From positions 221,776 through 271,404 of the forward strand of contig NHIP02000003.1 of assembly GCA_002170775.2 (NCBI GenBank): a stretch of DNA of 49,629 nucleotides, written 5' to 3'. Position 1 is the stretch's first letter, and each line of letters starts with the position of its first letter. Source of the stretch: Euryarchaeota archaeon TMED192. Its GTDB lineage: Archaea > Thermoplasmatota > Poseidoniia > Poseidoniales > Thalassarchaeaceae. The position numbers and the translations under genes were made by a program. The notes under the pieces were generated by a model, which saw only the letters and a list, made by a program, of their open reading frames with translations, ran no database searches and was not told where the DNA came from. Shown here in pieces: positions 33,424-41,682 of the stretch.

Positions 33424-34506
33424 TTATTTCTCTTCCAAGGAATTGTTCTTATCTCCAAATCTTAACATTCTAAGGCGTGCTCTAATCAAAGAGTCGTCGT
33501 CTTCTGAAAATTCTGATTTAGTGATTCTCCTCTTCAGAACATTCGTTTCCAAAAGGAGGATTTCTCCGTTTAGACAGCCCAACACTGTTCTATCCAAATG
33601 GCTGTGCACTACCGTTATCTCGTTGGTATGAGTCCAGTTCATTCGCATTTTCCCAATAGAGATCACGCCGGATAATTCGGGTTTCTTCATAGCTAACAAA
33701 GTCATCTCACCAGTGCTAGTGAGATATTGTGGAATGCCTTTCAATTGCTCGAGTAGGGGTTCTGTGTTCTCAGCACCCTCATTTTGATTATATGTGATCC
33801 ATCTTCCATCATGCATGAATCCTGCCAAAAACACGCGTTTCACTGTATCTATAATCTTGCCATTCTGATCAATCTGGATTGCTTGGAAATCTGAAGTTGT
33901 GAAGGACATGTGGTTGTCGGCAGATGTAGACGAACGTGATATTGGGGCTCTAGGAGTGCCTTCGAGATGGTGCAAGACATCATTCCCGGTTTGTATGGTA
34001 TATATTCCTGGTTGGGGTCTCCCCAACCCCAAGATGCAGCCTTGACCAAAGGCGTCTAATGTCCATGCTTTCGATTTCAAGGGGATCGATTGTTCGACTA
34101 TCCCCTTGCGTGGTTCGATTCGCATAATTCGGCATGCCACGTAATCTTCGATTTCAATCTCGTAAACAGAAGAAGTAACCCATAGCGATTGGCCGTCAAA
34201 TACAACGAGATCGCATGCACCGTCTACCGGGATTGACCAAATTAACGTGCCATCATCGGAATTAACCGCTGTTATGGATGCCCCGTGCGCAATCGCTACG
34301 ATCGCATCGGCGAATGCGATAGACGAGACAGATGGTTCGAGATTGATTGACCAGAGAGGGGCTCCATCTGAAACAGACCAAGCGGATGCTATTCCTTCAG
34401 TATCTCCGGCGATGAAGGACTCGGCGTTCTGTTCGATGGTTGTGACGGAAGATTTGAGAGACCTGACCAATGAAGACAAATCTGAAAGACGAGCGTTGCT
34501 ATTCAT
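33424..34506 (-). CDS. Beta-propeller (PQQ/WD40-like) protein
   Basis: A 360-residue protein composed of repeated strands typical of a beta-propeller: AGDTEGIASAWSVSDGAPLWSI, AIAHGASITAVNSDDGTLIWSI and later similar units with D-G-x-x-x-W endings. It has no signal peptide or membrane helix. The C-terminal 40 residues are charged. This is likely a protein-interaction scaffold; no catalytic motif is seen. It ends at the edge of the 783-bp noncoding region, and it is 15 bp downstream of the M32 carboxypeptidase gene. Confidence 0.65.
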   Translation of the reverse strand: MNSNARLSDLSSLVRSLKSSVTTIEQNAESFIAGDTEGIASAWSVSDGAPLWSINLEPSVSSIAFADAIVAIAHGASITAVNSDDGTLIWSIPVDGACDLVVFDGQSLWVTSSVYEIEIEDYVACRIMRIEPRKGIVEQSIPLKSKAWTLDAFGQGCILGLGRPQPGIYTIQTGNDVLHHLEGTPRAPISRSSTSADNHMSFTTSDFQAIQIDQNGKIIDTVKRVFLAGFMHDGRWITYNQNEGAENTEPLLEQLKGIPQYLTSTGEMTLLAMKKPELSGVISIGKMRMNWTHTNEITVVHSHLDRTVLGCLNGEILLLETNVLKRRITKSEFSEDDDSLIRARLRMLRFGDKNNSLEEK

Positions 34507-34521
34507 TTTTACACTTCACTC

Positions 34522-36060
34522 TCAGATTTCGATATCATACAAGCGCCGGACCTTGTCTGACAGATACTCGACAAATGGTTGTGGGGAAGGATATGTGCCC
34601 GTTGCCTCTTTGATGAGTTCAGTAGGCTCAAGGATGCTTCCTCTGGTGTGGATTTTCGATCTCATCCAACTAAGAAGAGGTTTGAAGTCTCCGTTTAACA
34701 CTCTCTCGTCGTGATCAGGGATGTCATCTCTTGCTGCTTCTAGTAATTGGGCAGCATAGAGGTTCCCGAGGGTATATGTCGGGAAGTAACCGATTGCCCC
34801 CATACACCAATGTATGTCTTGTAAAACCCCAATAGTACGATTTGGTGGTTTGATACCCAGATATTCTTCATACATTGCATCCCATGCATCTGGAATTTCA
34901 TCAACTTCTATATCCCCTTCGACCATTAGTTTCTCTAATTCATATCTGATCATAATGTGAAGATTGTAAGTTGCTTCATCTGATTCAGTGCGTATGTAGC
35001 TTGGTTGGATGGTGTTGACGCTTCTCCAAAGTATCTCTGGCGTAACGTCATCCATCTGCCCTGGAAAGCATTCCCTCCACATCGGAAGCACCCATTCACA
35101 GAATTGTATCGACCTGCCCACTTGATTTTCCCATAAACGAGATTGACTCTCATGGACGCCGAGGCCGCATGCTTTCCCTGCGGGTTGGAAGTCAAGATTC
35201 CTTGGACGGCCTTGTTCATAAGTGCCATGGCCTGTTTCATGCATTGAGCCAAACAAAGACCCAAACGGCTCTGATTCATCGTAGCGGGTTGTCCATCGAA
35301 CGTCGCTTGGATTGGGCCCTCCGCAGAAAGGATGTACTGACGCATCCCTCCTTCCGGCAGTGAAATCAAAGCCTATTGCTTCCGATACTCTTTGACTGAG
35401 TTGGGTTTGTGACGATTGTGACCATTTTGATCGTTCGACCCATGTCATATCTGGTTGTTTTCCAGATTCTGTGACTTTCTTGACGAGCGGCGCCACGCTG
35501 TCTCTTAGGCCATTGAAAAGCGGATTCAATCGGCTAACAGTGAGTCCGGTCTCGTATTGATCTAGAAGAGCATTGTATGGGGACTCGCTGTAACCAAAGT
35601 ATTCCGCTTTTCTACGTGTCATGTCGAGGATCTTCTCCATATCATCTCTAAATATAGAATAATCATCTTCTTCCCTTGCTTTGACCCATGTGTGATGAGC
35701 ATTGGATCTTAATCGGGCGAATTCTTCAACAAAATCTGCAGGAAGGCACGTGGCACGCTCATAGGAAACGGTCGCTAGCCTGAGGTTTGCAGCCTGTATC
35801 TGATCTAAAGAGGTTGAATCTAATTCAGATATCAACTCTCCAACTCGAGGATCGGTAATCTTCTCATGGACTGTTTTGGATATCCATGCCAGATGCTCTG
35901 CTCTGCTTTCCGCAGCGGCTTTGGGCATAATCACCTCTTGATCCCAGCTCAAAATACTCCCAATCTGAGATGCCAAATCGATATCTCTGAGTCGATTGAG
36001 TAGTTGCTCATACGAGTCCATGGTGGGTGGAGGGGGACACGGCACATAATCGGGTGGCAT
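34522..36060 (-). CDS. Metallocarboxypeptidase, family M32
   Basis: Zinc/cobalt carboxypeptidase releasing C-terminal amino acids. The active site HETGH is at residues 274-278 within SMHETGHGTYEQG, followed by GLGVHESQSRLWENQVGRS with the third ligand glutamate, then IRTESDEATYNLHI and GVLQDIHWCMGAIGYFPTYTLG, all M32 hallmarks. The 512-residue length is normal. The first 13 residues are proline-rich and non-conserved, so the start may be the ATG 13 codons in (36021). Probably cytoplasmic; family members are typical of peptide-scavenging organisms. Confidence 0.93.
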   Translation of the reverse strand: MPPDYVPCPPPPTMDSYEQLLNRLRDIDLASQIGSILSWDQEVIMPKAAAESRAEHLAWISKTVHEKITDPRVGELISELDSTSLDQIQAANLRLATVSYERATCLPADFVEEFARLRSNAHHTWVKAREEDDYSIFRDDMEKILDMTRRKAEYFGYSESPYNALLDQYETGLTVSRLNPLFNGLRDSVAPLVKKVTESGKQPDMTWVERSKWSQSSQTQLSQRVSEAIGFDFTAGRRDASVHPFCGGPNPSDVRWTTRYDESEPFGSLFGSMHETGHGTYEQGRPRNLDFQPAGKACGLGVHESQSRLWENQVGRSIQFCEWVLPMWRECFPGQMDDVTPEILWRSVNTIQPSYIRTESDEATYNLHIMIRYELEKLMVEGDIEVDEIPDAWDAMYEEYLGIKPPNRTIGVLQDIHWCMGAIGYFPTYTLGNLYAAQLLEAARDDIPDHDERVLNGDFKPLLSWMRSKIHTRGSILEPTELIKEATGTYPSPQPFVEYLSDKVRRLYDIEI

Positions 36061-36066
36061 GATGTG

Positions 36067-36525
36067 TCATTTCAACATCATACGGAGTTCTTCGACAGAT
36101 CGAAGCTCATCGAAATAAATCACTTCGAGGGCATCGTAAAGTTCAGAGTCTTCGATTTCTTGAATCATGGGAAGTATTCTCCCATAAGTTTCACTTGCAT
36201 TTTTCTCAGTCTTGTAGGCTTCTTTCAACATTTCAAGATAGTCAGACGTATGAGGGATTGCTGTTGGATCCCTCTCAGTAATGGCTTCCCCATCTAGTTT
36301 CACAATAGCGGCTCTGACTGTTGCTGCATGGGTTATCGATTCCGTAACTTCATTGTTGAAGTACGTCGCTAAGTGGGATCTGTGTATTCCAGAGACATAC
36401 GCTGAATAGTGCGCATACAATGTTATGGCTCTGAGTTCCCAAGCAAGAGCTTCGTTCAGGGCAACGACGATTTCAGTCCGGGTCAGCATCCATCCCTCAT
36501 CAGTGTCATCAATGAAGGGGTTCAT
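36067..36525 (-). CDS. Ferritin-like (bacterioferritin-type) protein
   Basis: A 152-residue four-helix-bundle protein of the ferritin-like superfamily. Helix 1 has ALAWELRAITLYAHYSAYV with a metal-type glutamate, helix 2 has YFNNEVTESITHAATV with the ExxxxxH pattern, helix 3 YLEMLKEAYKTEKNASETY, helix 4 YFDELRSVEELRMML. This gives the glutamates and histidines expected of a di-iron site. It may store iron or act as a Dps-like protector. The gene lies 6 bp upstream of the M32 peptidase gene. Confidence 0.7.
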   Translation of the reverse strand: MNPFIDDTDEGWMLTRTEIVVALNEALAWELRAITLYAHYSAYVSGIHRSHLATYFNNEVTESITHAATVRAAIVKLDGEAITERDPTAIPHTSDYLEMLKEAYKTEKNASETYGRILPMIQEIEDSELYDALEVIYFDELRSVEELRMMLK

Positions 36526-36600
36526 GAATCCATTGAATCTAATTGGGTTCAGTCGAAAGTTGAGCGAACCATTGATGGCAGGGCTGATTCATGCAGATTC

Positions 36601-38094
36601 ATGGGGGAAGGTGCCCGTGTTAACGTGGCTGTGGCGGATAGGATTCTCCTGCATCTATTGAATCATGTATCTCAGGTGGATCTCCATACCGTCACTTCTG
36701 AAATTACTAGGCGTGGGATATCGATAGCATGTGCAGTCCATCCACCCAATGTTTCTCGGAGTATGCGAGATTTGGTGGCAACTGGCATTGTTGCGCAAGG
36801 CATGCGCTTGGTGAGGGGTGAAAATCGACGTCAGAAGGTGTGGTATCTCACGTCGCTAGGAATGGAAATGGCCGCAGCGGTGAAGGAGAGGCTTTCGGAG
36901 ACCCCCGTTCTCGTTCGAAGTCGAAATGGAGATCTTTTGGAGATATCCGCATCAGAGGCATCTGATCGATTGAGAGCGGACCTTGATCTTCTATCTGTTT
37001 TGATGCACGCCCAGCATGAGGGAGCTCTCAGTTACGGAGATATTCGTTTTGGGCCAATACGAAACAAAAAAATTGAGCCGGGTTCGATTAGGATGATGGC
37101 TGGGGCCCATTCCACATATCACACTGAACCTCCAAAGACCAGAGACATACATGGTAGGAATGAGGAAAGAAAATCTCTGGATGTGTGGTTTTCAGGTACT
37201 GAGGGCATTTGTACGATAACTGGAGTCGCTGGTTGTGGAAAGACTACTCTGGTATCTGACTGGTTCAGGACACGTGATTCTGGGATTGAGGATATGCTCG
37301 TCATGTACTATCCATGTCAGCCATGGGATACCGCAATTGGCCTGACTACGAGCATATTTCATAGACTTGGATTAGGGCATAAAAATGAAATTGATGATTC
37401 ATATGATTTGGTTTCCGTTCTGCCTCCGCCCGGGAATCCTCTTGATCACGATCTTCTGAGGAGGAGGTTGACTGCTACACTGATTGATGAAGACGGGGCC
37501 ATAGGGAGTAAGTCGAAGCTGTTCCTAATTCTTGATGATGTGCATAATCTCGACAAAGAGGGGGTTCGTCTCCTGGGTGTGTTGATGCAGGTTATAGAGG
37601 CCTCTCATTCGAGAATGATCGTCATATCCAGATCGTCTCCGGATTTCTATGACAGGCGGGATGTCATGACAAGGGGGAGGGTTGCGGAAATCGCCCTGGG
37701 AGGCCTGAGTCGAAACGAGCTTGAGATGTGGGTGAAAAGCATAGGTCTCTCTGATAAGATATCGGCAGAGGCCCTGCATGAGCGTACGGGAGGTCATCCT
37801 TTGGCGATTGAGCTCTTGGAAATGTACGGCGAGATGAATCATCGCGATTGGATTCGATTTCTAGATTCAGAGATAGTGGACGTGCTTCCGGATGAAGATC
37901 GGTCTATTCTTCTGGCTCTTTCCAGGGCGAAAAGACCCATGCCTTGGAAAGAATTGTCTGAATCAGTGGGGTATGTGGGTCGGCCTCCAAAATCTTTGAT
38001 TTCTAGAGGCCTGATGATTGAGCTTGAAGATGGTATGTGGCTCCATGAAGCATTGAGGAGTCGCTTACAGATGCATACGGAGAAACAAAACTGA
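36601..38094 (+). CDS. Winged-helix/P-loop NTPase regulator (STAND-like)
   Basis: From the ATG at 36601 the protein has 497 residues: an N-terminal winged-helix domain (about 5-95; RILLHLLNHVSQ, NVSRSMRDLVATGIV, VWYLTSLGMEMA), then a P-loop ATPase with Walker A GVAGCGKTT (about 208-216), Walker B KLFLILDDVHN (about 305-315), a sensor-like MIVISRSSPDF, and a C-terminal helical region with TGGHPLAIELLE, the GxP motif of STAND NTPases. This is the plan of nucleotide-gated transcription regulators. The frame is open from 36409, but the extra 64 residues overlap the divergent ferritin-like gene and show no motif. Confidence 0.8.
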   Translation: MGEGARVNVAVADRILLHLLNHVSQVDLHTVTSEITRRGISIACAVHPPNVSRSMRDLVATGIVAQGMRLVRGENRRQKVWYLTSLGMEMAAAVKERLSETPVLVRSRNGDLLEISASEASDRLRADLDLLSVLMHAQHEGALSYGDIRFGPIRNKKIEPGSIRMMAGAHSTYHTEPPKTRDIHGRNEERKSLDVWFSGTEGICTITGVAGCGKTTLVSDWFRTRDSGIEDMLVMYYPCQPWDTAIGLTTSIFHRLGLGHKNEIDDSYDLVSVLPPPGNPLDHDLLRRRLTATLIDEDGAIGSKSKLFLILDDVHNLDKEGVRLLGVLMQVIEASHSRMIVISRSSPDFYDRRDVMTRGRVAEIALGGLSRNELEMWVKSIGLSDKISAEALHERTGGHPLAIELLEMYGEMNHRDWIRFLDSEIVDVLPDEDRSILLALSRAKRPMPWKELSESVGYVGRPPKSLISRGLMIELEDGMWLHEALRSRLQMHTEKQN

Positions 38095-38117
38095 CAAAGA
38101 GTCGGTTGTTTCGATGT

Positions 38118-38435
38118 TTATGCCATGTGTCGATTCAACCAATCGTCAAAGTAAGGCTTCGGTGCAGCCCCCGTGTGTTGATCAACGGGTTGCCCGTTGT
38201 GAAAAAGGACGAGGAATGGAATTCCCCTTACTCCATACTGGCCTGGGGTCAGGGGGTTGGTGTCCGTGTTGACTTTCGCAATCGTGATGTCTCTCTCCTC
38301 TGCAATAGAATGCAGAACGGGTGAAATCATTTTACATGGCCCGCACCAGGGCGCCCAGAAGTCTACTAAAACCCATTCTGATTCTGAAATCACGGATTGA
38401 AAATTCGAGTCTGACGCGTCCAAGACTTGGCCCAT
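38118..38435 (-). CDS. trxA: Thioredoxin
   Basis: A 105-residue thioredoxin reducing protein disulfides. The active site is WAPWCGPCKM (Cys31, Cys34), with FQSVISESEWVLVDF before it and the cis-proline GVRGIPFLVLFHNG after. The frame is open to 38588, but the extra 51 residues would cover the divergent rpe start; ATG 38435 gives standard length. Divergent from rpe across a 109-bp region with palindromes. Confidence 0.95.
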   Translation of the reverse strand: MGQVLDASDSNFQSVISESEWVLVDFWAPWCGPCKMISPVLHSIAEERDITIAKVNTDTNPLTPGQYGVRGIPFLVLFHNGQPVDQHTGAAPKPYFDDWLNRHMA

Positions 38436-38438
38436 TAT

Positions 38439-38540
38439 GTGTCTTAATGAGTGTCTTATGTATGAATCCTTGCTGTAACCCATATGGGTATTTCGTACTC
38501 TGAGCCCCCCCAAGTGTTGAGAACCTCTTTGTTCAGAGGG
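38439..38540. promoter_or_regulatory. Divergent trxA/rpe intergenic region with symmetric sites
   Basis: Three ordered elements lie here: a direct repeat GTGTCTTA at 38439-38446 and 38451-38458 (12-bp period), a perfect palindrome ACCCATATGGGT at 38478-38489, and a short hairpin CCTCT/AGAGG at about 38524-38539 whose right arm contains the Shine-Dalgarno-like GAGGG of rpe. They could be operators for the redox gene and a translation-blocking hairpin for rpe. No clear TATA box is seen. Confidence 0.4.
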
Positions 38541-38544
38541 GCAT

Positions 38545-39222
38545 GTGGACATGCAGATCGCGCCGAGTATCTTGACTGCTGATTTCACGCGTCTCGGCGA
38601 TGTCCTTGAAGAGTCCGTCGATGCTGGAATAGATTGGATTCATCTTGATGTGATGGATGGAAATTGGGTGATAAATGAGACCATCACGTTCGGGCCTGCA
38701 CTCGTACGGTCTGTGAGGGACAGGGTGGGGCCGGACATCTTCGTCGATTGCCACCTCATGATCACGAATGCTGAGAGGACGTGGAAGCAGTACGCCGATG
38801 CAGGGGTAGACCTGATTATTGCACATATAGAGGCAATCAACGACCCAGTAGGGCTTATCTCAGAAATAAGAGAATCAGGCACGATGGTTGGGCTTGTTCT
38901 GAATCCAGATACAGAACCTGATGCGATATTGCCCTATCTTTCCGAGTTGGATCTTGTGTTGGTGATGTCAGTCGTCCCAGGCAAAGGAGGGCAGTCGTTC
39001 ATGCCGGAAGTGGAAGGAAAAGTACGCGATTTTAGAGCGGCGATAGATAAGCAAATCTCTGGCGGGGGCAGAAAGACGAAGTTGATGATTGACGGGGGCA
39101 TCAAGGCACACAACGCATCAATGGTAGCCTCGTGGGGGGTGGATGTTGCAGTCATCGGTAGTGGTTTGATAAATGACAAGGCTTCGATTGCAGAGAATAT
39201 TTCTGAAATACGTTCGAAATAA
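38545..39222 (+). CDS. rpe: Ribulose-phosphate 3-epimerase
   Basis: Interconverts ribulose 5-phosphate and xylulose 5-phosphate. The 225-residue TIM barrel has QIAPSILTADFTRLGD, WIHLDVMDGNWV (metal-binding His and Asp), VDCHLMITNAE, MSVVPGKGGQSFMPE and LMIDGGIKAHNA, all expected. Start GTG 38545 has GAGGG 4 nt upstream; ATG 38551, giving MQIAPSIL, is equally likely. The following BolA gene is 39 bp away on the same strand. Confidence 0.95.
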   Translation: MDMQIAPSILTADFTRLGDVLEESVDAGIDWIHLDVMDGNWVINETITFGPALVRSVRDRVGPDIFVDCHLMITNAERTWKQYADAGVDLIIAHIEAINDPVGLISEIRESGTMVGLVLNPDTEPDAILPYLSELDLVLVMSVVPGKGGQSFMPEVEGKVRDFRAAIDKQISGGGRKTKLMIDGGIKAHNASMVASWGVDVAVIGSGLINDKASIAENISEIRSK

Positions 39223-39261
39223 TTGATTTTCGTCACAATAGTTCAAATCTGACTGGCTCGA

Positions 39262-39603
39262 ATGCAATACGTGCCCAGCGATGAGTGGATAGGGGAAGAA
39301 ATTCGAAAAATCGTCCCTGACTCTGAAGTTCAAGTCAGCGACCTACATGGGACGGGGGATCATTTCCATGTCAGAGTTATCTCTGACACTTTCGATGGCA
39401 TGCTCCCTCTTGAGAGACAACAACCGATCCTATCGCATTTCATGCCTTACATCCAAAATGGCAGCGTGCATGCACTAGACTTGAAGTGCATGACTAAGAA
39501 GCAAGCAGAGGCCTCGGGCAACACGGTTTTCGATCCTCACGGCGAGGGAGAGAAGCAATTTTTAGGAGTACATATACGCCGACCAAAGGAGGGTCGTTCA
39601 TGA
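39262..39603 (+). CDS. bolA: BolA family protein
   Basis: A 113-residue single-domain protein with the BolA fold: VQVSDLHGTGDHFHVRVIS (strand pair with the conserved glycine and histidine), TFDGMLPLERQQPILSHFM (helix) and VHALDLKCMTKKQA (the last strand with the conserved ALxLK..T pattern). In bacteria and eukaryotes BolA partners with CGFS glutaredoxins to bind a [2Fe-2S] cluster and manage iron or thiol state. The very next gene, overlapping by 4 bp (ATGA), is exactly such a glutaredoxin, which strongly supports function. BolA is rare in archaea. Confidence 0.9.
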   Translation: MQYVPSDEWIGEEIRKIVPDSEVQVSDLHGTGDHFHVRVISDTFDGMLPLERQQPILSHFMPYIQNGSVHALDLKCMTKKQAEASGNTVFDPHGEGEKQFLGVHIRRPKEGRS

Positions 39604-39932
39604 CCGGTTTTAATTGGACATCAGAAGAATTGCAAGGAATAGTGGATAGCAACAAGATCGTACTCTTCATGAAGGGGACTCCTGAAGCACCTCAGTGCGG
39701 GTTTAGCAACAGGGCTGCTTCAGTCGTATCGCAACTCAATGTGCCTTTTGCTACTGTGAATGTACTTTCAGATCCACGAGCAAGAAATGCTCTAAGAGAC
39801 TGGTCTGGTTTCCCGACGATGCCTCAGCTTTTCATCGGTGGTAAGTTGATTGGTGGATCGGACATAGCTCTCGAGCTCTTTGAGAGCGGAGAACTTCAAG
39901 CACTGGCTTCCAATGCGATGGCTGATGAGTGA
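39600..39932 (+). CDS. grxD: Monothiol CGFS glutaredoxin
   Basis: A 110-residue Grx4-type glutaredoxin that binds and transfers [2Fe-2S] clusters. The active site is PQCGFSNRA (Cys33 to Ser36), preceded by KIVLFMKGTPEAP and followed by SGFPTMPQLFIGGKLIGGSDI, the family's glutathione-binding TVPQxFI and GGxDD positions. It overlaps bolA by 4 bp and the aquaporin by 8 bp. Archaea generally lack glutathione, so the cluster ligand would have to be another thiol; that is inference. Confidence 0.93.
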   Translation: MTGFNWTSEELQGIVDSNKIVLFMKGTPEAPQCGFSNRAASVVSQLNVPFATVNVLSDPRARNALRDWSGFPTMPQLFIGGKLIGGSDIALELFESGELQALASNAMADE

Positions 39933-40563
39933 TTTCAGTACACGTGCCAAACTAACAACTGAGTTCATTGGAACGCTATTCCTGACCCTCGCTATTTGCA
40001 CTGCGGCTGTACTGGGGACTGCCGGGGCGCTTGCTCCATTTGCAATAGCCTCCACTCTTATGGTGATGATATATGCAGGCGGACATATATCAGGGGCGCA
40101 CTACAATCCTGCTGTGACGCTCTCAATTTACCTCAGAGGAGCGTGCAAGAAGTCTGATTTGGCCCCATATATCGCGACTCAACTGGTTGCTGGCACAACA
40201 GGCGCTATTATTGCAGTGAACATGCTTGTCCCAGAGGGTAACGTCGAACAAATCGTACTAGAAACAGGACCCGCATTCACAGCGGAATTACTGTTTACAT
40301 TCGCACTTGCATACGTTATATTGAACGTAGCAACATCCGAGTCGACAGAGGGTAATGGATTCTATGGCGCTGCAATCGCTTTGGTTGTACTCGCAGGGGC
40401 TCTTTCGGTTGGGTCTATCTCAGGAGCCTCGTTCAACCCAGCAGTGACGGTGGCTCTGATCGCTTCAGGCACACTTGGTGTCGAAGACTCATGGATTCAC
40501 TTCATCCCGCAGGTAGTGGGAGGATGTCTGGCAGCATTGGTATTCAAGGCTCAGCGTGTTTGA
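39925..40563 (+). CDS. Aquaporin/glycerol-facilitator family channel, atypical filter
   Basis: A 212-residue six-helix channel. The first pore motif is GGHISGAHYNPAVTLS (NPA at 61-63), the second GSISGASFNPAVTVAL (NPA at 171-173). In nearly all family members the second NPA is followed by arginine, part of the selectivity filter; here residue 174 is valine. A wider or differently selective pore is expected. Start ATG 39925 overlaps the glutaredoxin stop by 8 bp and gives a normal N-terminus (MSDFSTRAKLTTEFIG); the frame is open 45 bp further up. Position in an operon with two redox/Fe-S proteins suggests a link to oxidant or metalloid permeation, unproven. Confidence 0.92.
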   Translation: MSDFSTRAKLTTEFIGTLFLTLAICTAAVLGTAGALAPFAIASTLMVMIYAGGHISGAHYNPAVTLSIYLRGACKKSDLAPYIATQLVAGTTGAIIAVNMLVPEGNVEQIVLETGPAFTAELLFTFALAYVILNVATSESTEGNGFYGAAIALVVLAGALSVGSISGASFNPAVTVALIASGTLGVEDSWIHFIPQVVGGCLAALVFKAQRV

Positions 40564-40623
40564 ATTGAGCTATCGATGAAGATGTTATGCAGAAGGATTA
40601 GAAATACTCGTCTGGAATAAATA

Positions 40624-41547
40624 ATGGTGTCTGGCGGTTATTCAGTCAGGAGTTTGATGGGGATCGCACTGGCCGGTGCGACTGCAATTTCGTTCGCACC
40701 GATGCTATATTCCATTTCAGGGGAAGGCCCGCTGACTGGCGCATTCTTCAGAATGCTCTATGCTGTTCCTGTCCTGTGGTTCATGTCGCTTTTGTGGGGA
40801 GGGGTCGACGAAAGAGAAGGGCGAAGGAAATGGATGGCGTTTGGTGCAGGGCTCGTATTGGCGTTGGATTTCCTTTCATACCATAGTGCAATTGACTGGG
40901 TTGGTACTGGAATTGCGACCCTCATAGGGAATTCGCAGGTGATAATCGTCACATTGTTGAGTTGGTGGTTGTTAGGGGAGAGGCCCAATAAAGCCATCAT
41001 GATTGCTCTTCCAATAGTGGTACTAGGGCTCCTATTCATTTCAGGCATATGGGATGACTCACCGTATGGAGAAAAACCGAAAATGGGAGTCATGGCGGGT
41101 GTTTTCACCGCGTTTTTCTATTCGGCCTTCCTAATCATTTACAGGTATGCAAACAAATCCCTAGCCCCTGCCACTAAGCTTCAGTTTGAATCAACTGCAG
41201 GGGGTGCATTTGGTATTCTGGTCTTGGGCTTACTGCCTCTTAATTCTCTAAACATAGAGCCGATTGCATTTCAACCAACCTTTCCAGCGCATGCTTGGCT
41301 GCTTCTTCTAGCGGTGATGTGCCAATGTATTGGTTGGGTTGCTATCACCTACTCTCTCCCTCGTCTTCCAGCGGCACATACCTCATTCGCGGTTCTGCTT
41401 CAGCCGGTTCTGACAATCGTCTGGGGGATATTACTACTGGGGGAGGATCCCTCGACACAACAAACAATCGGGATGTTTCTTATCCTGATAGCAGTGATTG
41501 GTGTGACTCTGAAAGGTGCTGTTGAGGCTACCGCCACCGATTATTGA
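40624..41547 (+). CDS. EamA/DMT-family transporter
   Basis: A 307-residue drug/metabolite-type exporter with ten hydrophobic helices in two homologous five-helix halves. Landmarks: AISFAPMLYSISGEGPLTGAFFR in the first half; TGIATLIGNSQVIIVTLLSWWLLGERPN at the end of the first EamA unit, answered by AHTSFAVLLQPVLTIVWGILLLGEDPS at the end of the second. Substrates could be amino acids or metabolites. It is 60 bp after the aquaporin on the same strand, so cotranscription is possible. Confidence 0.88.
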   Translation: MVSGGYSVRSLMGIALAGATAISFAPMLYSISGEGPLTGAFFRMLYAVPVLWFMSLLWGGVDEREGRRKWMAFGAGLVLALDFLSYHSAIDWVGTGIATLIGNSQVIIVTLLSWWLLGERPNKAIMIALPIVVLGLLFISGIWDDSPYGEKPKMGVMAGVFTAFFYSAFLIIYRYANKSLAPATKLQFESTAGGAFGILVLGLLPLNSLNIEPIAFQPTFPAHAWLLLLAVMCQCIGWVAITYSLPRLPAAHTSFAVLLQPVLTIVWGILLLGEDPSTQQTIGMFLILIAVIGVTLKGAVEATATDY

Positions 41548-41682
41548 AGTGTACAGGGCAGAGACACAAGCGAGGGGATGGGATGCACTCAGCGAGAACC
41601 TCAGTTCCCTGTACGATTTGACGAAGAAGTTCAAGCCTTGATAACCCTTGTGAATGGCCAGAACAGTGGATTGGGCAAATTC

